NCBI RefSeq assembly: GCF_902859595.1
Contig: NZ_CADIJQ010000003.1
Coordinates: forward strand, 186,001 to 250,000
Length of the DNA: 64,000 nt
From: Achromobacter kerstersii
GTDB taxonomy: Bacteria; Pseudomonadota; Gammaproteobacteria; Burkholderiales; Burkholderiaceae_B
Direction of reading: 5' to 3'
This document shows, in pieces, positions 44,583-53,728 of this stretch; within the stretch, counting starts at the first letter, position 1; every line of letters starts with the position of its first letter. The position numbers were made by a program, and so were the translations under genes. The notes beneath the pieces were generated by a model. The model searched no databases and was not told the origin of the DNA. It saw only the letters and a list, made by a program, of their open reading frames with translations.

Positions 44583-45575
44583 ATGTCTCGCCGCCTGTTT
44601 GGCCGGTCCGCGCGTTGCGCGCTTGCCGGCATGTTCGCCACGTTGTCCTTTGCCGGCATCGCGCATGCCGCCGGTTATCCCGAGCGCCCCATCAAGCTGG
44701 TGGTGCCGTTTGCCGCGGGCGGATCGACCGATATCGTTGCCCGCCTGGTGGCGGAATACGCCGGCCGCGACTTGAAGCAGACCATCGTGGTCGAGAACAA
44801 GGCGGGCGCAGGCGGCTCCATGGGCATGGAGCAGGTGGCGCGGTCGACCCCCGACGGCTACACGATCGGCATGGCCACGATGAGCACGCACGGCTCGAAC
44901 CCGGCCGTGTACCGCAAGATGAATTACGACCCCATCAAGGATTTCGCGCCCGTGGCGAATGTGCTGGCCGTGCCCAGCGTGTTTGCCATCAACCCGAATC
45001 TGCCCGCCAAGAACATGGCCGAATTCGTGGCGCTGTCCAAGAGCGCACCCGCCGACCGCTACAGCTTCGCGTCGCCCGGTATCGGTTCGCTGGGACACGT
45101 GAACATTGAGAACTTCATGATGCTGTCGGGCATCAAGCTGCTGCATGTGCCGTATCGCGGCGCAGGCCCGGCATTGAATGATGTGATGGGCGGCCAGGTG
45201 GATGCGATCACCGACAACCTGTCGTCGACCTTGCCGCAAGTGCTGGGCGGCAAGCTGCGCGCGCTGGCTGTGTTGGGCGCCGAACGTTCGCCGTTGCTGC
45301 CGGATGTGCCCACTTACATTGAGCTGGGTTACCCCGACATGGGCACGGGCGGCTGGTTCGGTCTGGTGGCCCCGGCTGGCACGCCGACTGCTGTCATCGA
45401 CCGCTTGAACCAAGCCGTGCGCGCCGCGATGCAAGACCCGGAATTCCGCAAGAAGGCCGAGGACGTGGGTGGTACGCTGATGCCCACGACGCCCCAAGAA
45501 TTCCAGGTCCAGATCGAACAGGCCCTGGCCCGTTACGCCAAGGTGGCCAAGGCCGCCAACATTCAGGCTGATTGA
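44583..45575 (+). CDS. Bug/TctC-family periplasmic solute receptor
   Basis: A 330-residue receptor with a signal peptide cut near A-H-A-A-G and the fold signatures Y-P-E-R-P-I-K-L-V-V-P-F-A-A-G-G and V-P-Y-R-G-A-G-P. It differs from the receptor at 35733-36731 throughout. The next gene begins 2 bp after its stop, so the two are co-transcribed. The ligand is likely related to N-acyl or N-formyl amino acids, given the neighbour. Confidence 0.93.
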   Translation: MSRRLFGRSARCALAGMFATLSFAGIAHAAGYPERPIKLVVPFAAGGSTDIVARLVAEYAGRDLKQTIVVENKAGAGGSMGMEQVARSTPDGYTIGMATMSTHGSNPAVYRKMNYDPIKDFAPVANVLAVPSVFAINPNLPAKNMAEFVALSKSAPADRYSFASPGIGSLGHVNIENFMMLSGIKLLHVPYRGAGPALNDVMGGQVDAITDNLSSTLPQVLGGKLRALAVLGAERSPLLPDVPTYIELGYPDMGTGGWFGLVAPAGTPTAVIDRLNQAVRAAMQDPEFRKKAEDVGGTLMPTTPQEFQVQIEQALARYAKVAKAANIQAD

Positions 45576-45577
45576 CG

Positions 45578-46456
45578 ATGACACACGCCGATTTCAACGC
45601 GGTATCCGTGCATGAACCCGAAGGACCCGCCTTGCCGCTGGTCTGTGATTCGCCGCACAGCGGCGAACGCTATCCCGATGATTTCGGGGCAGCCGCGACG
45701 CAGGCGCAACTGCGCCAAGGCGAAGACACGCACGTGGACGCGTTGTGGTCGGCGGCCCCCGCGCTGGGCGCGACGCTGATTGCGGCGAACTTTCCGCGTG
45801 TCTACATCGACCCCAACCGCACGTTGCAGGATCTGGACCCGGAGTTGTTGGCCGAGCCCTGGCCCCACCCCCTGGACCCGGGCGAGAAGACGCGTCTGGG
45901 CAAGGGGCTGATCTGGCGCCGGATGGACAAGGCCACGCCCATTTACGACCGCAAGCTGAGCCTGGCCGAAGTGCGCCATCGCATTCAGGCTTATTACGAG
46001 CCTTATCACGCGGCCTTGTCGCAAGCGATCAGCCGTGTCGAACAGCGCTTTGGCGCGGTCTGGCACTTGAATCTGCATTCCATGCCGAACGACGCCTACG
46101 AGCGTCTGGGCCGGCACAGCGAACATCCGCTTGCCGACTTCGTCTTGGGTGATCGTGATGGCACCACGTGCGAGCCAGAGTTCATCGCACTGATCGAAAA
46201 AGCCCTGCGTGACCTGGGCTACACGGTGGCGCGCAATGATCCCTACAAGGGCGTGCAACTGATCGCGCAGATCGGCCAGCCCGCGCTGAACCGGCACAGC
46301 CTGCAAGTGGAGATTCGCCGCCCCTTGTACATGGACGAGGCGACGCGTGAACGCAACGCGGGCTTCGAAATTCTGCGCGGGCATTTGTCGACGGTGCTGG
46401 AACAGGTGGCGGGCTATGTGCGTGTGCGCATGGAGGCGGTTACGTCGACAAAATAA
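45578..46456 (+). CDS. N-formylglutamate amidohydrolase family protein
   Basis: A 292-residue hydrolase of the FGase family, which releases formate from N-formyl-glutamate in the histidine route (HutG type). S-P-H-S-G-E-R-Y-P and H-L-N-L-H-S-M-P-N are the family metal and active-site segments. The ATG at 45578 is preferred to the TTG two codons earlier. Pairing with a Bug receptor and LysR, away from hut genes, suggests another N-formyl or N-acyl substrate. Confidence 0.9.
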   Translation: MTHADFNAVSVHEPEGPALPLVCDSPHSGERYPDDFGAAATQAQLRQGEDTHVDALWSAAPALGATLIAANFPRVYIDPNRTLQDLDPELLAEPWPHPLDPGEKTRLGKGLIWRRMDKATPIYDRKLSLAEVRHRIQAYYEPYHAALSQAISRVEQRFGAVWHLNLHSMPNDAYERLGRHSEHPLADFVLGDRDGTTCEPEFIALIEKALRDLGYTVARNDPYKGVQLIAQIGQPALNRHSLQVEIRRPLYMDEATRERNAGFEILRGHLSTVLEQVAGYVRVRMEAVTSTK

Positions 46457-46494
46457 AATCGTTTGTATGTGCGTTGCGCGCGCCGCACACGACT

Positions 46495-46529
46495 AAGCCG
46501 GGATTGATTCACATCAACCCCGGCTTTTT
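46495..46529 (+). terminator. Rho-independent terminator of the amidohydrolase gene
   Basis: AAGCCGGG and CCCGGCTT with an inner TTGAT/ATCAA stem, followed by TTTTG. Confidence 0.9.
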
Positions 46530-46614
46530 GTTGGGCGCTTAAGTTTTCTACCGGACGGCCGTTGTCGCTAACAATGAGCTGCGCCGTTTTTGGCCGCAGC
46601 GATTGGGGACCGCA

Positions 46615-46920
46615 ATGCTAGAGAAGACGATCAACGGATTTTCAGTGGTGGCGTACGCGACGCAGCCCGAAGGGCGCACGCCCGCTCGCGCGTTTCTGGA
46701 GACGAGGCGCCTGCCGCCCAAGGTGAAGCCGGGCGAGGCTGTCGAGCAGGAAGACGCCGATGCCGCAGCGGTTGAGGACAAGCCCGAAGGCCAGCCCTTC
46801 GAGATTTTTGTCAGCCGGCGTTTTCGCAGCGCGATCGAAGCGATGTCGGCCGCGCGCAACGCGTTGGACCGCGTGAAAAGCGTGGATGAAGAGGGCGTGC
46901 CGGACCATTTGCCCGAATAA
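46615..46920 (+). CDS. Hypothetical acidic protein
   Basis: A 101-residue protein. GGGGA precedes the ATG at 46615 by 6 bases. It has an ordered start (M-L-E-K-T-I-N-G-F-S-V-V-A-Y-A), an acidic middle (E-Q-E-D-A-D-A-A-A-V-E-D) and a helical end (F-R-S-A-I-E-A-M-S-A-A-R-N-A-L-D). Not recognised. Confidence 0.6.
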   Translation: MLEKTINGFSVVAYATQPEGRTPARAFLETRRLPPKVKPGEAVEQEDADAAAVEDKPEGQPFEIFVSRRFRSAIEAMSAARNALDRVKSVDEEGVPDHLPE

Positions 46921-47083
46921 GCACAAGCAACACCCACGCGGGATTCCGCTAGCCTGAGGCGCGCTGCGCGGCCATCAGGCCCATATTGTTATCCCCACTT
47001 TGTATTTGTCGAACGCCTGAGCACAGGCTGATGATGCCGCATGGCAATCATCGCCATTCACAGTCTGCTCATAAGGAAGGTTG

Positions 47084-48115
47084 ATGAATACGAACGTCCA
47101 TTCCAGCGCGAATTCGTCGCGTGGAGTTTCACGCCGCGCGCTGTTGCGTGCGGCCGGCATTGCGGGATTGGCCGCGCCGCTTGGCATGCTGGGTTCACGC
47201 GTGCTGGCGGCCGATGCGTCGCCCCGAACGTTCAAAATTGCCTGGAGCCAGACGGCAGTGTGCCAGTCGCCGGTGTCGGTGGCGCTGGAACGCGGCTTCT
47301 TCGAAAAGTACAACCTGAAGGTCGAACGCATCAATTTCAGCGGGTCCACCGATCAACTGCTGGAAGCGATTGCCACGGGCCATGCCGACGGCGGCATCGG
47401 CATGGCGCTGCGCTGGCTTAAACCGCTGGAGCAAGGCTTTGACGTGAAGCTGGCGGTGGGCACGCACGGGGGTTGCATGCGTTTGCTGACGGCTGAAGAC
47501 TCGCCCATCAAGAGCGTCAACGACCTGAAAGGCCGTCGCGTGGCCGTGTCCGACCAGGCCAGCCCCGTGAAGAATTTCTTTGCGATCCGCGTGGCGCAGT
47601 TGGGCATTGACCCGGAATCCGTGGACTGGCGCCAGTACCCACAAGACCTGTTCGGCGAGGTGCTGCGCAAGGGCGAAGTGGACGCCATTGCGGGCGATGA
47701 CCCCTTGATCTACACGCTGCGCGAAGACAACAAGCTGCGCGAAATTGCCACCAACATCGAAGGCGACTACGAGAACCGCACCTGCTGCGTGCTGGGGCTG
47801 CGCGGCGACTTGGTGCGCAAGGACCCGGAGTCGGCCGCGGCCATCACGCGTGCGGTGATTGATGCACAGCGCTGGACGGCATCAAACCCGGATGAAACCG
47901 CGCGCATCTTCGCGCCCTATGTGCCGGGCAAGGTGCCCGCCGAACGCGTGGCCGCCATCTTGCGCAGCCATAGTCACGGCCACGCATCGACCGGTGCGGC
48001 GCTGCGCGAGGAAATCGTGGGCTACGCCAAAGACTTGAAAACCATCAAAGTCCTGAGCGCCAACCTGGACATCAACAAGTACGCACAAGTGGTGGTGCCC
48101 AATGTCCTCGGCTGA
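47084..48115 (+). CDS. ABC transporter substrate-binding protein, SsuA/NMT1-like
   Basis: A 343-residue exported receptor. A twin-arginine-type signal (S-R-R-A-L-L-R-A-A-G) suggests Tat export. The mature fold is that of sulfonate/nitrate/taurine or thiamin-precursor receptors (F-K-I-A-W-S-Q-T-A-V, then F-F-E-K-Y-N-L-K-V-E). It leads an operon of overlapping genes with a permease, an ATPase and a cytochrome c. Substrate unknown; a small sulfur or nitrogen compound fits the family and the OsmC neighbour. Confidence 0.88.
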   Translation: MNTNVHSSANSSRGVSRRALLRAAGIAGLAAPLGMLGSRVLAADASPRTFKIAWSQTAVCQSPVSVALERGFFEKYNLKVERINFSGSTDQLLEAIATGHADGGIGMALRWLKPLEQGFDVKLAVGTHGGCMRLLTAEDSPIKSVNDLKGRRVAVSDQASPVKNFFAIRVAQLGIDPESVDWRQYPQDLFGEVLRKGEVDAIAGDDPLIYTLREDNKLREIATNIEGDYENRTCCVLGLRGDLVRKDPESAAAITRAVIDAQRWTASNPDETARIFAPYVPGKVPAERVAAILRSHSHGHASTGAALREEIVGYAKDLKTIKVLSANLDINKYAQVVVPNVLG

Positions 48116-49118
48116 CGCGTCGTTGCCCGTGCGCGGGGCGGCGCTGGCCGCCGCGCCGGGGTGGAGGCTGTGGAAGACCGGCGTTGCCGCCGCCGCGTTG
48201 TGGGCGGGCGTGGGAGCGGTGACGCTGGCATGGCCGAATGTGGAAGTGGGCTTTTCGTCTTGGGGCTACACGCGCGAATTTGGCGTGGCGGCGCTGGTGC
48301 TGGCGGTGCTGCTGTTGCTGTTGGCCGCATCCGGCGCAGAACAGCCGCGCGCCGTGCAGGCCGTGCGGCGCGCAGGGCCGTGGCTGCTGGCGCTGGCCAT
48401 TGCCGTGGGCGCGTGGGAAATCGCCACGGCGAAACTGGCGTGGCTGCCCAGCCCGTTCTTTGCACCCCCGCAGTCGCTGATTGAGGTCTACGTGACCGAC
48501 TACAAGCGGCTTGCAGACAGCCTGCTGAATTCGCTGTGGCTGCTGGCCAATGGCTTTCTGCTGGGCGCGGCCGCCGGATTTTTAACGGGTGTGGCCATCG
48601 GCTGGTCGCGCGGGCTGGGCTATTGGGTGCATCCCGTGCTGCGCTTTCTGGGTCCGGTGCCGTCTACCGCCTTGCTGCCGATGGCGTTCTTCTTCTTTCC
48701 CTCCAGCTGGTCGGCCGCTGTGTTTCTGATCGCGCTGGCGACGTGGTTTCCGGTGACTGTGCTGACGTGGTCGGGCGTGGCGGGCGTGAACCGCGCTTAC
48801 TACGACGTGGCGCGCACCATGGGGGCGAACGAATGGTTCCTGGTGCTGCGCGTGGCCATTCCCGCCGCGTTGCCGCAAGTCTTCGTGGGCTTGTTCATGG
48901 GGCTGGGCGCCTCGTTCTCGGTGCTGGTTGCGGCCGAAATGATGGGCGTGAAATCGGGCTTGGGCTGGTACTTGTCGTGGGCGCAGGGCTGGGCGTCGTA
49001 CGCAAATATGTATGGCGCGCTCATCGTGATGGCGCTGGTGTTTTCCGGTTTGATCACCTTGCTGTTCCTGGGACGCGACCGTCTTCTGGCCTGGCAGAAA
49101 GGAGTCGTGAAATGGTGA
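48102..49118 (+). CDS. ABC transporter permease, SsuC-like, with N-terminal extension
   Basis: A 338-residue inner-membrane permease. The conserved EAA loop reads A-R-T-M-G-A-N-E-W-F-L-V-L-R-V-A-I-P-A-A-L-P-Q near 230. Two extra hydrophobic helices (about residues 21-40 and 60-80) precede the usual six-helix domain. The ATG at 48102 lies inside the binding-protein gene (14-bp overlap), so translation is likely coupled. Confidence 0.9.
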   Translation: MSSADASLPVRGAALAAAPGWRLWKTGVAAAALWAGVGAVTLAWPNVEVGFSSWGYTREFGVAALVLAVLLLLLAASGAEQPRAVQAVRRAGPWLLALAIAVGAWEIATAKLAWLPSPFFAPPQSLIEVYVTDYKRLADSLLNSLWLLANGFLLGAAAGFLTGVAIGWSRGLGYWVHPVLRFLGPVPSTALLPMAFFFFPSSWSAAVFLIALATWFPVTVLTWSGVAGVNRAYYDVARTMGANEWFLVLRVAIPAALPQVFVGLFMGLGASFSVLVAAEMMGVKSGLGWYLSWAQGWASYANMYGALIVMALVFSGLITLLFLGRDRLLAWQKGVVKW

Positions 49119-49921
49119 GCGCAGCGGTGACGGCGGCAAAGACGATGAACCCGCACGCGGTTTCGCGCGGCGCGGCGTTGGCCGTGCAGGGCGTGAATCA
49201 TCACTTCGATCTGGAAGGCGCGGCGTTGCCGGTGCTGGACAACATCGACCTGGAGGTCAAGCCCGGTGAATTCGTGGCCTTGCTGGGCCCCAGCGGCTGC
49301 GGCAAGTCGACGTTGCTGCGGCTGGTGGCTGGGCTGGAGCCGCCGGCGCAAGGCGGCTTGCTGGCTGACGGTGCGCCGATTGATGGGCCATCGCCGTCGC
49401 GCATCGTGGTCTTTCAAGACCCGACGCTGTACCCCTGGCGCACCGTGTGGAACAACGTGGCGCTGGGCTTGCAGGCGCGCGGTTTGTTGAAAGCCGAACG
49501 TCACCGGGTAGACGACGCGTTGCAGCGCGTGGGCTTGGCGGACTTCAGCCAGGCGTATCCGCATCAGTTGTCGGGCGGCATGGCGCAGCGTGCGGCGTTG
49601 GCGCGCGCGTTGGTGAATGATCCGCGCATCCTGATTCTGGACGAGCCGTTGGGCAAGCTGGATTCGCTGACGCGCATCGCCATGCAATCCGAATTGGTCG
49701 AGCTTTGGCAGCGCACGGGTTTTACGGCCTTGCTGGTGACGCACGATGTGGAAGAGGCGCTGTTCATGGCGTCGCGCATTATTGTGCTGAGCGAACGGCC
49801 CGCGCGGATCAAGGACGAGATCATCAACGATCTGCCGTATCCCAGGCATCGCGGCGACCCGCGTTTGGCGGAACTGCGCCATCGCGCACTGGCCTTGTTG
49901 GGGCTGGATGCAACGTGGTGA
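49112..49921 (+). CDS. ABC transporter ATP-binding protein, SsuB-like
   Basis: A 269-residue cytoplasmic ATPase. Walker A is G-P-S-G-C-G-K-S-T at 59-67, the signature L-S-G-G-M-A-Q-R and the Walker B L-I-L-D-E-P are intact. AAAGGAG precedes the ATG at 49112, which overlaps the permease stop by 7 bp. The next gene starts on its stop codon (GTGA overlap). Confidence 0.95.
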   Translation: MVSAAVTAAKTMNPHAVSRGAALAVQGVNHHFDLEGAALPVLDNIDLEVKPGEFVALLGPSGCGKSTLLRLVAGLEPPAQGGLLADGAPIDGPSPSRIVVFQDPTLYPWRTVWNNVALGLQARGLLKAERHRVDDALQRVGLADFSQAYPHQLSGGMAQRAALARALVNDPRILILDEPLGKLDSLTRIAMQSELVELWQRTGFTALLVTHDVEEALFMASRIIVLSERPARIKDEIINDLPYPRHRGDPRLAELRHRALALLGLDATW

Positions 49922-51075
49922 GGCTGCTGGGGCTGGCGGTGGCGGCGCTGGCGTTATTGACGCTTGCCGCCGCCGTGGTGATCTGGCGGCAACCGCCTTC
50001 TGCGTTAGCCATTTCGCACTGGCCGTTCGCGTGGCGCTACGACCCGGATCTGCCCGTCAGCCCGCATACGTGGCGGCAGCTGTGGCTGGCGTTGGCGCAG
50101 AGTGGCGTGGCGCTGGTGTTGCTGGTGTGGGCGTTGTTTGTCCGACGCTGGCGGGTGGGTTTGCTGGTGGCCGCAGCGGTGTTGGCCGCAAGCGCGCATT
50201 GGCCGCGTCCGCAAATGCTGCTGACCGAGGCGCATCGCACGTCGTATCAGCGTTCACCGCTGGCGTTCTCGGAGGCCAACGTGTTGCAAGGCGGGCGGCT
50301 ATACCAGGCGCGTTGCGCTGGGTGCCATGGCGTGGCGGCAGACGGGCGGGGGCCGCGCGCGGCCAGCCTGCCTGTGTGGCCCAGCGTGCTGGGCGCGGCG
50401 CTGTTTGATAACCGGCTGGAAGGTGACTTGCATTGGCAGGTGGCGCAGGGCGACGCGAGTGCGTCGATGCATGGTTTTCACGCGGTGTTGCATGACGACG
50501 AGATTTGGCAGGTGCTGGACTACCTGCGCTTGCAAGCGTACGGCGCAAGTGGCGGCGTGGGCATGCCGGCCATCCCCGCACCCGTCGTGCCGCTGACATG
50601 CCGTGACGGACGCGCGCAAGATCTACGCGGACTGCGCGGCTTGCCGCTGCGCGTGGTGGCAGTGGCGCCCGGCGCGCCGGAAGAACCCCAAGACCCGCGT
50701 GTGCTGACGGTGGCATTGACGCGGGGGTCGGCGAGTGACGTCAACGCTGATTGCGTCGCGTCTGGCGCGGGGGCGTGGGACGCCTATGCGTTGGCCGCTG
50801 GTTTGAGCGCAGATGCGCTGGCTGCTGGCGCCAACGCAGATACGCAGGCTGCTGGGGCCAACGTGGATGCGCTCGCCGGCGCGCAGTTCATGGTGGACCG
50901 GCGCGGTTGGCTGCGCGCGCGCCGCTTGCCAGGCGCGGCGCCCGCCTGGACCAGCGCCGACAACGTCTGCGGCCCGGGCGGCCGGATGGAGGGTGCGTCC
51001 GCCCGAGGCCTGGGCGATCTATTGCAGGCGATGGACGACACGCCCATCGCCTTGCCTGACCGGCGGCTGCCTTAA
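49918..51075 (+). CDS. Membrane-anchored cytochrome c with a redoxin-like C-terminus
   Basis: A 385-residue protein. Two N-terminal helices (about 3-22 and 60-95) anchor it. A cytochrome c domain follows, with heme motif C133-A-G-C136-H137 and likely sixth ligand M184. After about 225 the sequence resembles a degenerate thioredoxin/redoxin fold (F-M-V-D-R-R-G-W-L-R-A-R near 324), interrupted at about 292-320 by an Ala/Gly/Asp-rich repeat. The start is GTG at 49918, overlapping the ATPase stop. Coupling a c-type cytochrome to an ABC importer hints that the substrate is redox-active or is oxidised in the periplasm. Confidence 0.82.
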   Translation: MRLLGLAVAALALLTLAAAVVIWRQPPSALAISHWPFAWRYDPDLPVSPHTWRQLWLALAQSGVALVLLVWALFVRRWRVGLLVAAAVLAASAHWPRPQMLLTEAHRTSYQRSPLAFSEANVLQGGRLYQARCAGCHGVAADGRGPRAASLPVWPSVLGAALFDNRLEGDLHWQVAQGDASASMHGFHAVLHDDEIWQVLDYLRLQAYGASGGVGMPAIPAPVVPLTCRDGRAQDLRGLRGLPLRVVAVAPGAPEEPQDPRVLTVALTRGSASDVNADCVASGAGAWDAYALAAGLSADALAAGANADTQAAGANVDALAGAQFMVDRRGWLRARRLPGAAPAWTSADNVCGPGGRMEGASARGLGDLLQAMDDTPIALPDRRLP

Positions 51076-51079
51076 AGGG

Positions 51080-51157
51080 CACCACGATTGGGCACCACGA
51101 TTGGGCGCCACAAGTTGGCGTCACGAGTTTGCGTCACGAGTTTGCGCCACGATTTCT
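51080..51157. repeat. 13-bp tandem repeat, six copies
   Basis: Six consecutive 13-bp units at 51080-51157. Units 1 and 2 are identical, as are 4 and 5; the others vary. The array begins 4 bp after the cytochrome stop codon and ends 34 bp before the OsmC start. Confidence 0.9.
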
Positions 51158-51191
51158 CTGCACTTTTCTCACTACAAGCGAGGGTTGCACG

Positions 51192-51725
51192 ATGAGTACG
51201 TTGAACGAATACCTGGGTCAGAAACGCGCGGCCGTACTGGTGCGCAATGGGCGCGATCCCCAAACCGTGGAGCCCGTGAAACTGCGCGCCCACGTCAGCG
51301 CGGAAGGGCGCAGCGGCGTGCGGCGCATCCGCATTCGCGATCATCAGGTGGTCAGTGACAGCCCTGCCGATTTCGCGGGCTACGACTTGGGGCCGAGCTC
51401 GCCGGAGCTGTTGTTGGGGTCGTTGGGCAGTTGCCTGACGCATATCTTTCTGATCAAGGCGGCCGAGCTTGAACTGCCGCTGGAGTCGTTGGAAGTGGAG
51501 ATCGAGGGCGATCTGGACCCGCGTGGCGGCAAGCCGGGGTTCGAGAAGGTGCCGTTCTTTCCGCACAATATCCGCTACACCGCGCACATCGTGTCGCCAG
51601 CGGATGACGCGGCGGTGCGCGCCGTGCATGAAGCGGTGGAGCAGTGGTGCCCGATTTTGAACCTGTTGAAGCAGCCGCAGCCGCTGGAAGGCAGCGTGCG
51701 GCATACGCGCCCCGCGGCGCAATAG
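51192..51725 (+). CDS. OsmC/Ohr-family peroxidase-like protein
   Basis: A 177-residue OsmC-fold protein with the two expected cysteines: C81 in L-G-S-L-G-S-C-L-T-H and C153 in E-Q-W-C-P-I-L. Members reduce organic hydroperoxides or act on persulfides. A GGGTTGCACG site precedes the ATG at 51192. It lies 116 bp after the cytochrome, in the same direction, with the 13-bp array between; co-transcription is likely. Confidence 0.9.
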   Translation: MSTLNEYLGQKRAAVLVRNGRDPQTVEPVKLRAHVSAEGRSGVRRIRIRDHQVVSDSPADFAGYDLGPSSPELLLGSLGSCLTHIFLIKAAELELPLESLEVEIEGDLDPRGGKPGFEKVPFFPHNIRYTAHIVSPADDAAVRAVHEAVEQWCPILNLLKQPQPLEGSVRHTRPAAQ

Positions 51726-51736
51726 GCGAGGGCGGT

Positions 51737-52579
51737 TCAGGTCAGCGTGCTGCGCATCAGAATCTCGGTCAGGGCGCGCGTGGGCTTGTTGGGCGCGGGG
51801 GCCGAGATGACGATGAATTCCACTTGCGGCAGCGCGGGCAGTTGGGCGCTGGCGGCGGGTGCGGCCAGCCCCGCCGTGGATAAGTGCGACGGCTGCACCG
51901 TGATGCCCAGCCCCGCGCGGGCGGCCGCCTGGCAGCCCGCGTAGCTGGTGCTGGTACACACGATCTGCCAACTGCGGCCGGCGCGTGCCAGCGCATCCAG
52001 CGTCAGCGTGCGCGTCACGCTGGGTTCGCGCAGCAGGATCAGCGGCAGCGGCTCATCCGGCGCAATGCGCAGGCCGTCCTTGGCGCGCCATAGCAGCGCT
52101 TCCTTATGCAGCGTCTGGCCCCGGCGGTCGCCGCGGCGGCGTTTGCCAATCATCACGTCCAGCCCATCGTCGTCCAGCAGCTTGTAGAGCTCACTGGTGA
52201 CGCCGATGGTCAGGTCCAGCTCGACTTCGGGATGCGCCAGCCGGAACGCCGCCAGCACATCAGGCAGCGGCCCCATGGCCAAGTCATCAGAGGTGCCCAG
52301 GCGAACCCGGCCGCGCAACCGGGGCGCATCGAACAGGCGTTCGGCGCGCTCATGCGCATCCAGGATGATGTCGGCGTGCACCAGCAGGCTGCGGCCGTCG
52401 CTGGTCAGCGTCAGCGAATGCGTGTCGCGCAGGAACAGCCGGCGGTTGACGGCCTGCTCCAGCTGCCGGATGTGTTCGCTGACGGTGGGCTGGGTCAGGC
52501 CCAGGCGCCGCGCGGCCTCGGTGAAACTGGGCGCGGCGGCGGCGGCCTGGAAGGTCTTGAGCCACAAAGGGTTGAGCAT
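51737..52579 (-). CDS. LysR-family transcriptional regulator
   Basis: A 280-residue regulator. The LysR helix-turn-helix reads P-S-F-T-E-A-A-R-R-L-G-L-T-Q-P-T-V-S-E-H, and the effector domain begins near 90. It converges with the OsmC gene and is divergent from a BASS-type transporter, with an inverted repeat between. It probably controls the transporter. Confidence 0.93.
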   Translation of the reverse strand: MLNPLWLKTFQAAAAAPSFTEAARRLGLTQPTVSEHIRQLEQAVNRRLFLRDTHSLTLTSDGRSLLVHADIILDAHERAERLFDAPRLRGRVRLGTSDDLAMGPLPDVLAAFRLAHPEVELDLTIGVTSELYKLLDDDGLDVMIGKRRRGDRRGQTLHKEALLWRAKDGLRIAPDEPLPLILLREPSVTRTLTLDALARAGRSWQIVCTSTSYAGCQAAARAGLGITVQPSHLSTAGLAAPAASAQLPALPQVEFIVISAPAPNKPTRALTEILMRSTLT

Positions 52580-52594
52580 GGCGGCGTTGCCTGG

Positions 52595-52613
52595 TCATTG
52601 GATATTCCGATGA
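52595..52613. promoter_or_regulatory. Candidate LysR operator
   Basis: TCATTGGATATTCCGATGA: the outer 8 bases on each side match as an inverted repeat at seven of eight positions, 16 bp upstream of the LysR start. It lies in the divergent region, where LysR regulators usually bind. Confidence 0.5.
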
Positions 52614-52694
52614 CAGTTAAAGTAATCAGTGGCCTTCACGATGGCAAGAGGCACGCCTATAGTTCGCGGTAACTTTTCTGGAATCGCCTTTGCT

Positions 52695-53678
52695 ATGCGC
52701 CGCTTTTTGCCCGACCAATTCACCCTGATCCTGATCGCCACCGTGGCCTTCGCCAGCTTTTTCCCGGCCGTGGGCAAGGGGGCGTCGTTCATGATGGTGG
52801 CCAGCAACGTCGCCATTTCGCTGCTGTTCTTTCTGCACGGCGCGCGCCTGTCCACCGACGCCATCGTGGCGGGCGTGAAGGATGTGCGCTTGCACGCGCT
52901 GATTCTGGCTTGCACCTTTTTGTTGTTTCCGGCCTTGGGGCTGGGCCTGCGGGCGCTGTTTCCGGGGCTGCTGACGCCGTCGCTGTGGCTGGGCGTGCTG
53001 TTCGTGTGCACCTTGTCGTCGACGGTGCAGTCGTCCATTGCGTTCACGTCAATGGCGCGCGGCAACGTGCCGGGCGCGATCTGCGCGGCGACCGCGTCGA
53101 ACCTGTTGGGTACCGTGCTGACGCCGTTGCTGGTGGCGGTGCTGCTGCATCGCCAGGGGGGCGGCCATGGGCTGGCCGACGCGGGCCGCATTCTGTTGCA
53201 GCTGCTGTTGCCGTTCGCGGTGGGCAGCTTGTTGCGGCCGTGGATTGGCGCGTGGGCGCAACGCAATAGCCGGACCCTGTCCAAGGTGGATCGCAGTTCG
53301 ATTCTGCTGGCGGTTTACACGGCCTTCAGTGAAGCCGTGGCGCAGGGCATCTGGCACGCGTTTCCGGCAATTGATCTGGCCACGATGGTGCTGGTGAACG
53401 CCTTGCTGCTGGGCTCGGTGCTGCTGATCACCACCTGGGGCAGCCGCAAGCTGGGGCTGTCCAAGGAAAACGAGATCACGCTGGTGTTCTGCGGATCGAA
53501 GAAGTCATTGGCTTCCGGCATTCCGCTGGCGACGGTGCTGTTTGGCACGTCGCAGATGGGCGTGGTGGTGTTGCCGCTGATGATCTTTCACCAGATGCAG
53601 CTGATGGTGTGCGCGGTGCTGGCGCGCCGTTATGCGGAACGCCAGCAGCCGGAGCAGGTGGCGGTGGCGAGCGCGTAG
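52695..53678 (+). CDS. Bile acid:sodium symporter-family transporter (YfeH-like)
   Basis: A 327-residue inner-membrane protein with nine or ten helices. It matches the YfeH branch of the BASS family (M-R-R-F-L-P-D-Q-F-T-L, then L-L-F-F-L-H-G-A-R-L-S and the late F-C-G-S-K-K-S-L-A-S-G). ATG at 52695 gives this start; the frame upstream is not conserved. Substrate unknown. Confidence 0.9.
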   Translation: MRRFLPDQFTLILIATVAFASFFPAVGKGASFMMVASNVAISLLFFLHGARLSTDAIVAGVKDVRLHALILACTFLLFPALGLGLRALFPGLLTPSLWLGVLFVCTLSSTVQSSIAFTSMARGNVPGAICAATASNLLGTVLTPLLVAVLLHRQGGGHGLADAGRILLQLLLPFAVGSLLRPWIGAWAQRNSRTLSKVDRSSILLAVYTAFSEAVAQGIWHAFPAIDLATMVLVNALLLGSVLLITTWGSRKLGLSKENEITLVFCGSKKSLASGIPLATVLFGTSQMGVVVLPLMIFHQMQLMVCAVLARRYAERQQPEQVAVASA

Positions 53679-53728
53679 AGGAAGTTGCCCGGGCTTGCCG
53701 GATCGGCGGGGTTCGTCCGGTCGGTCAG

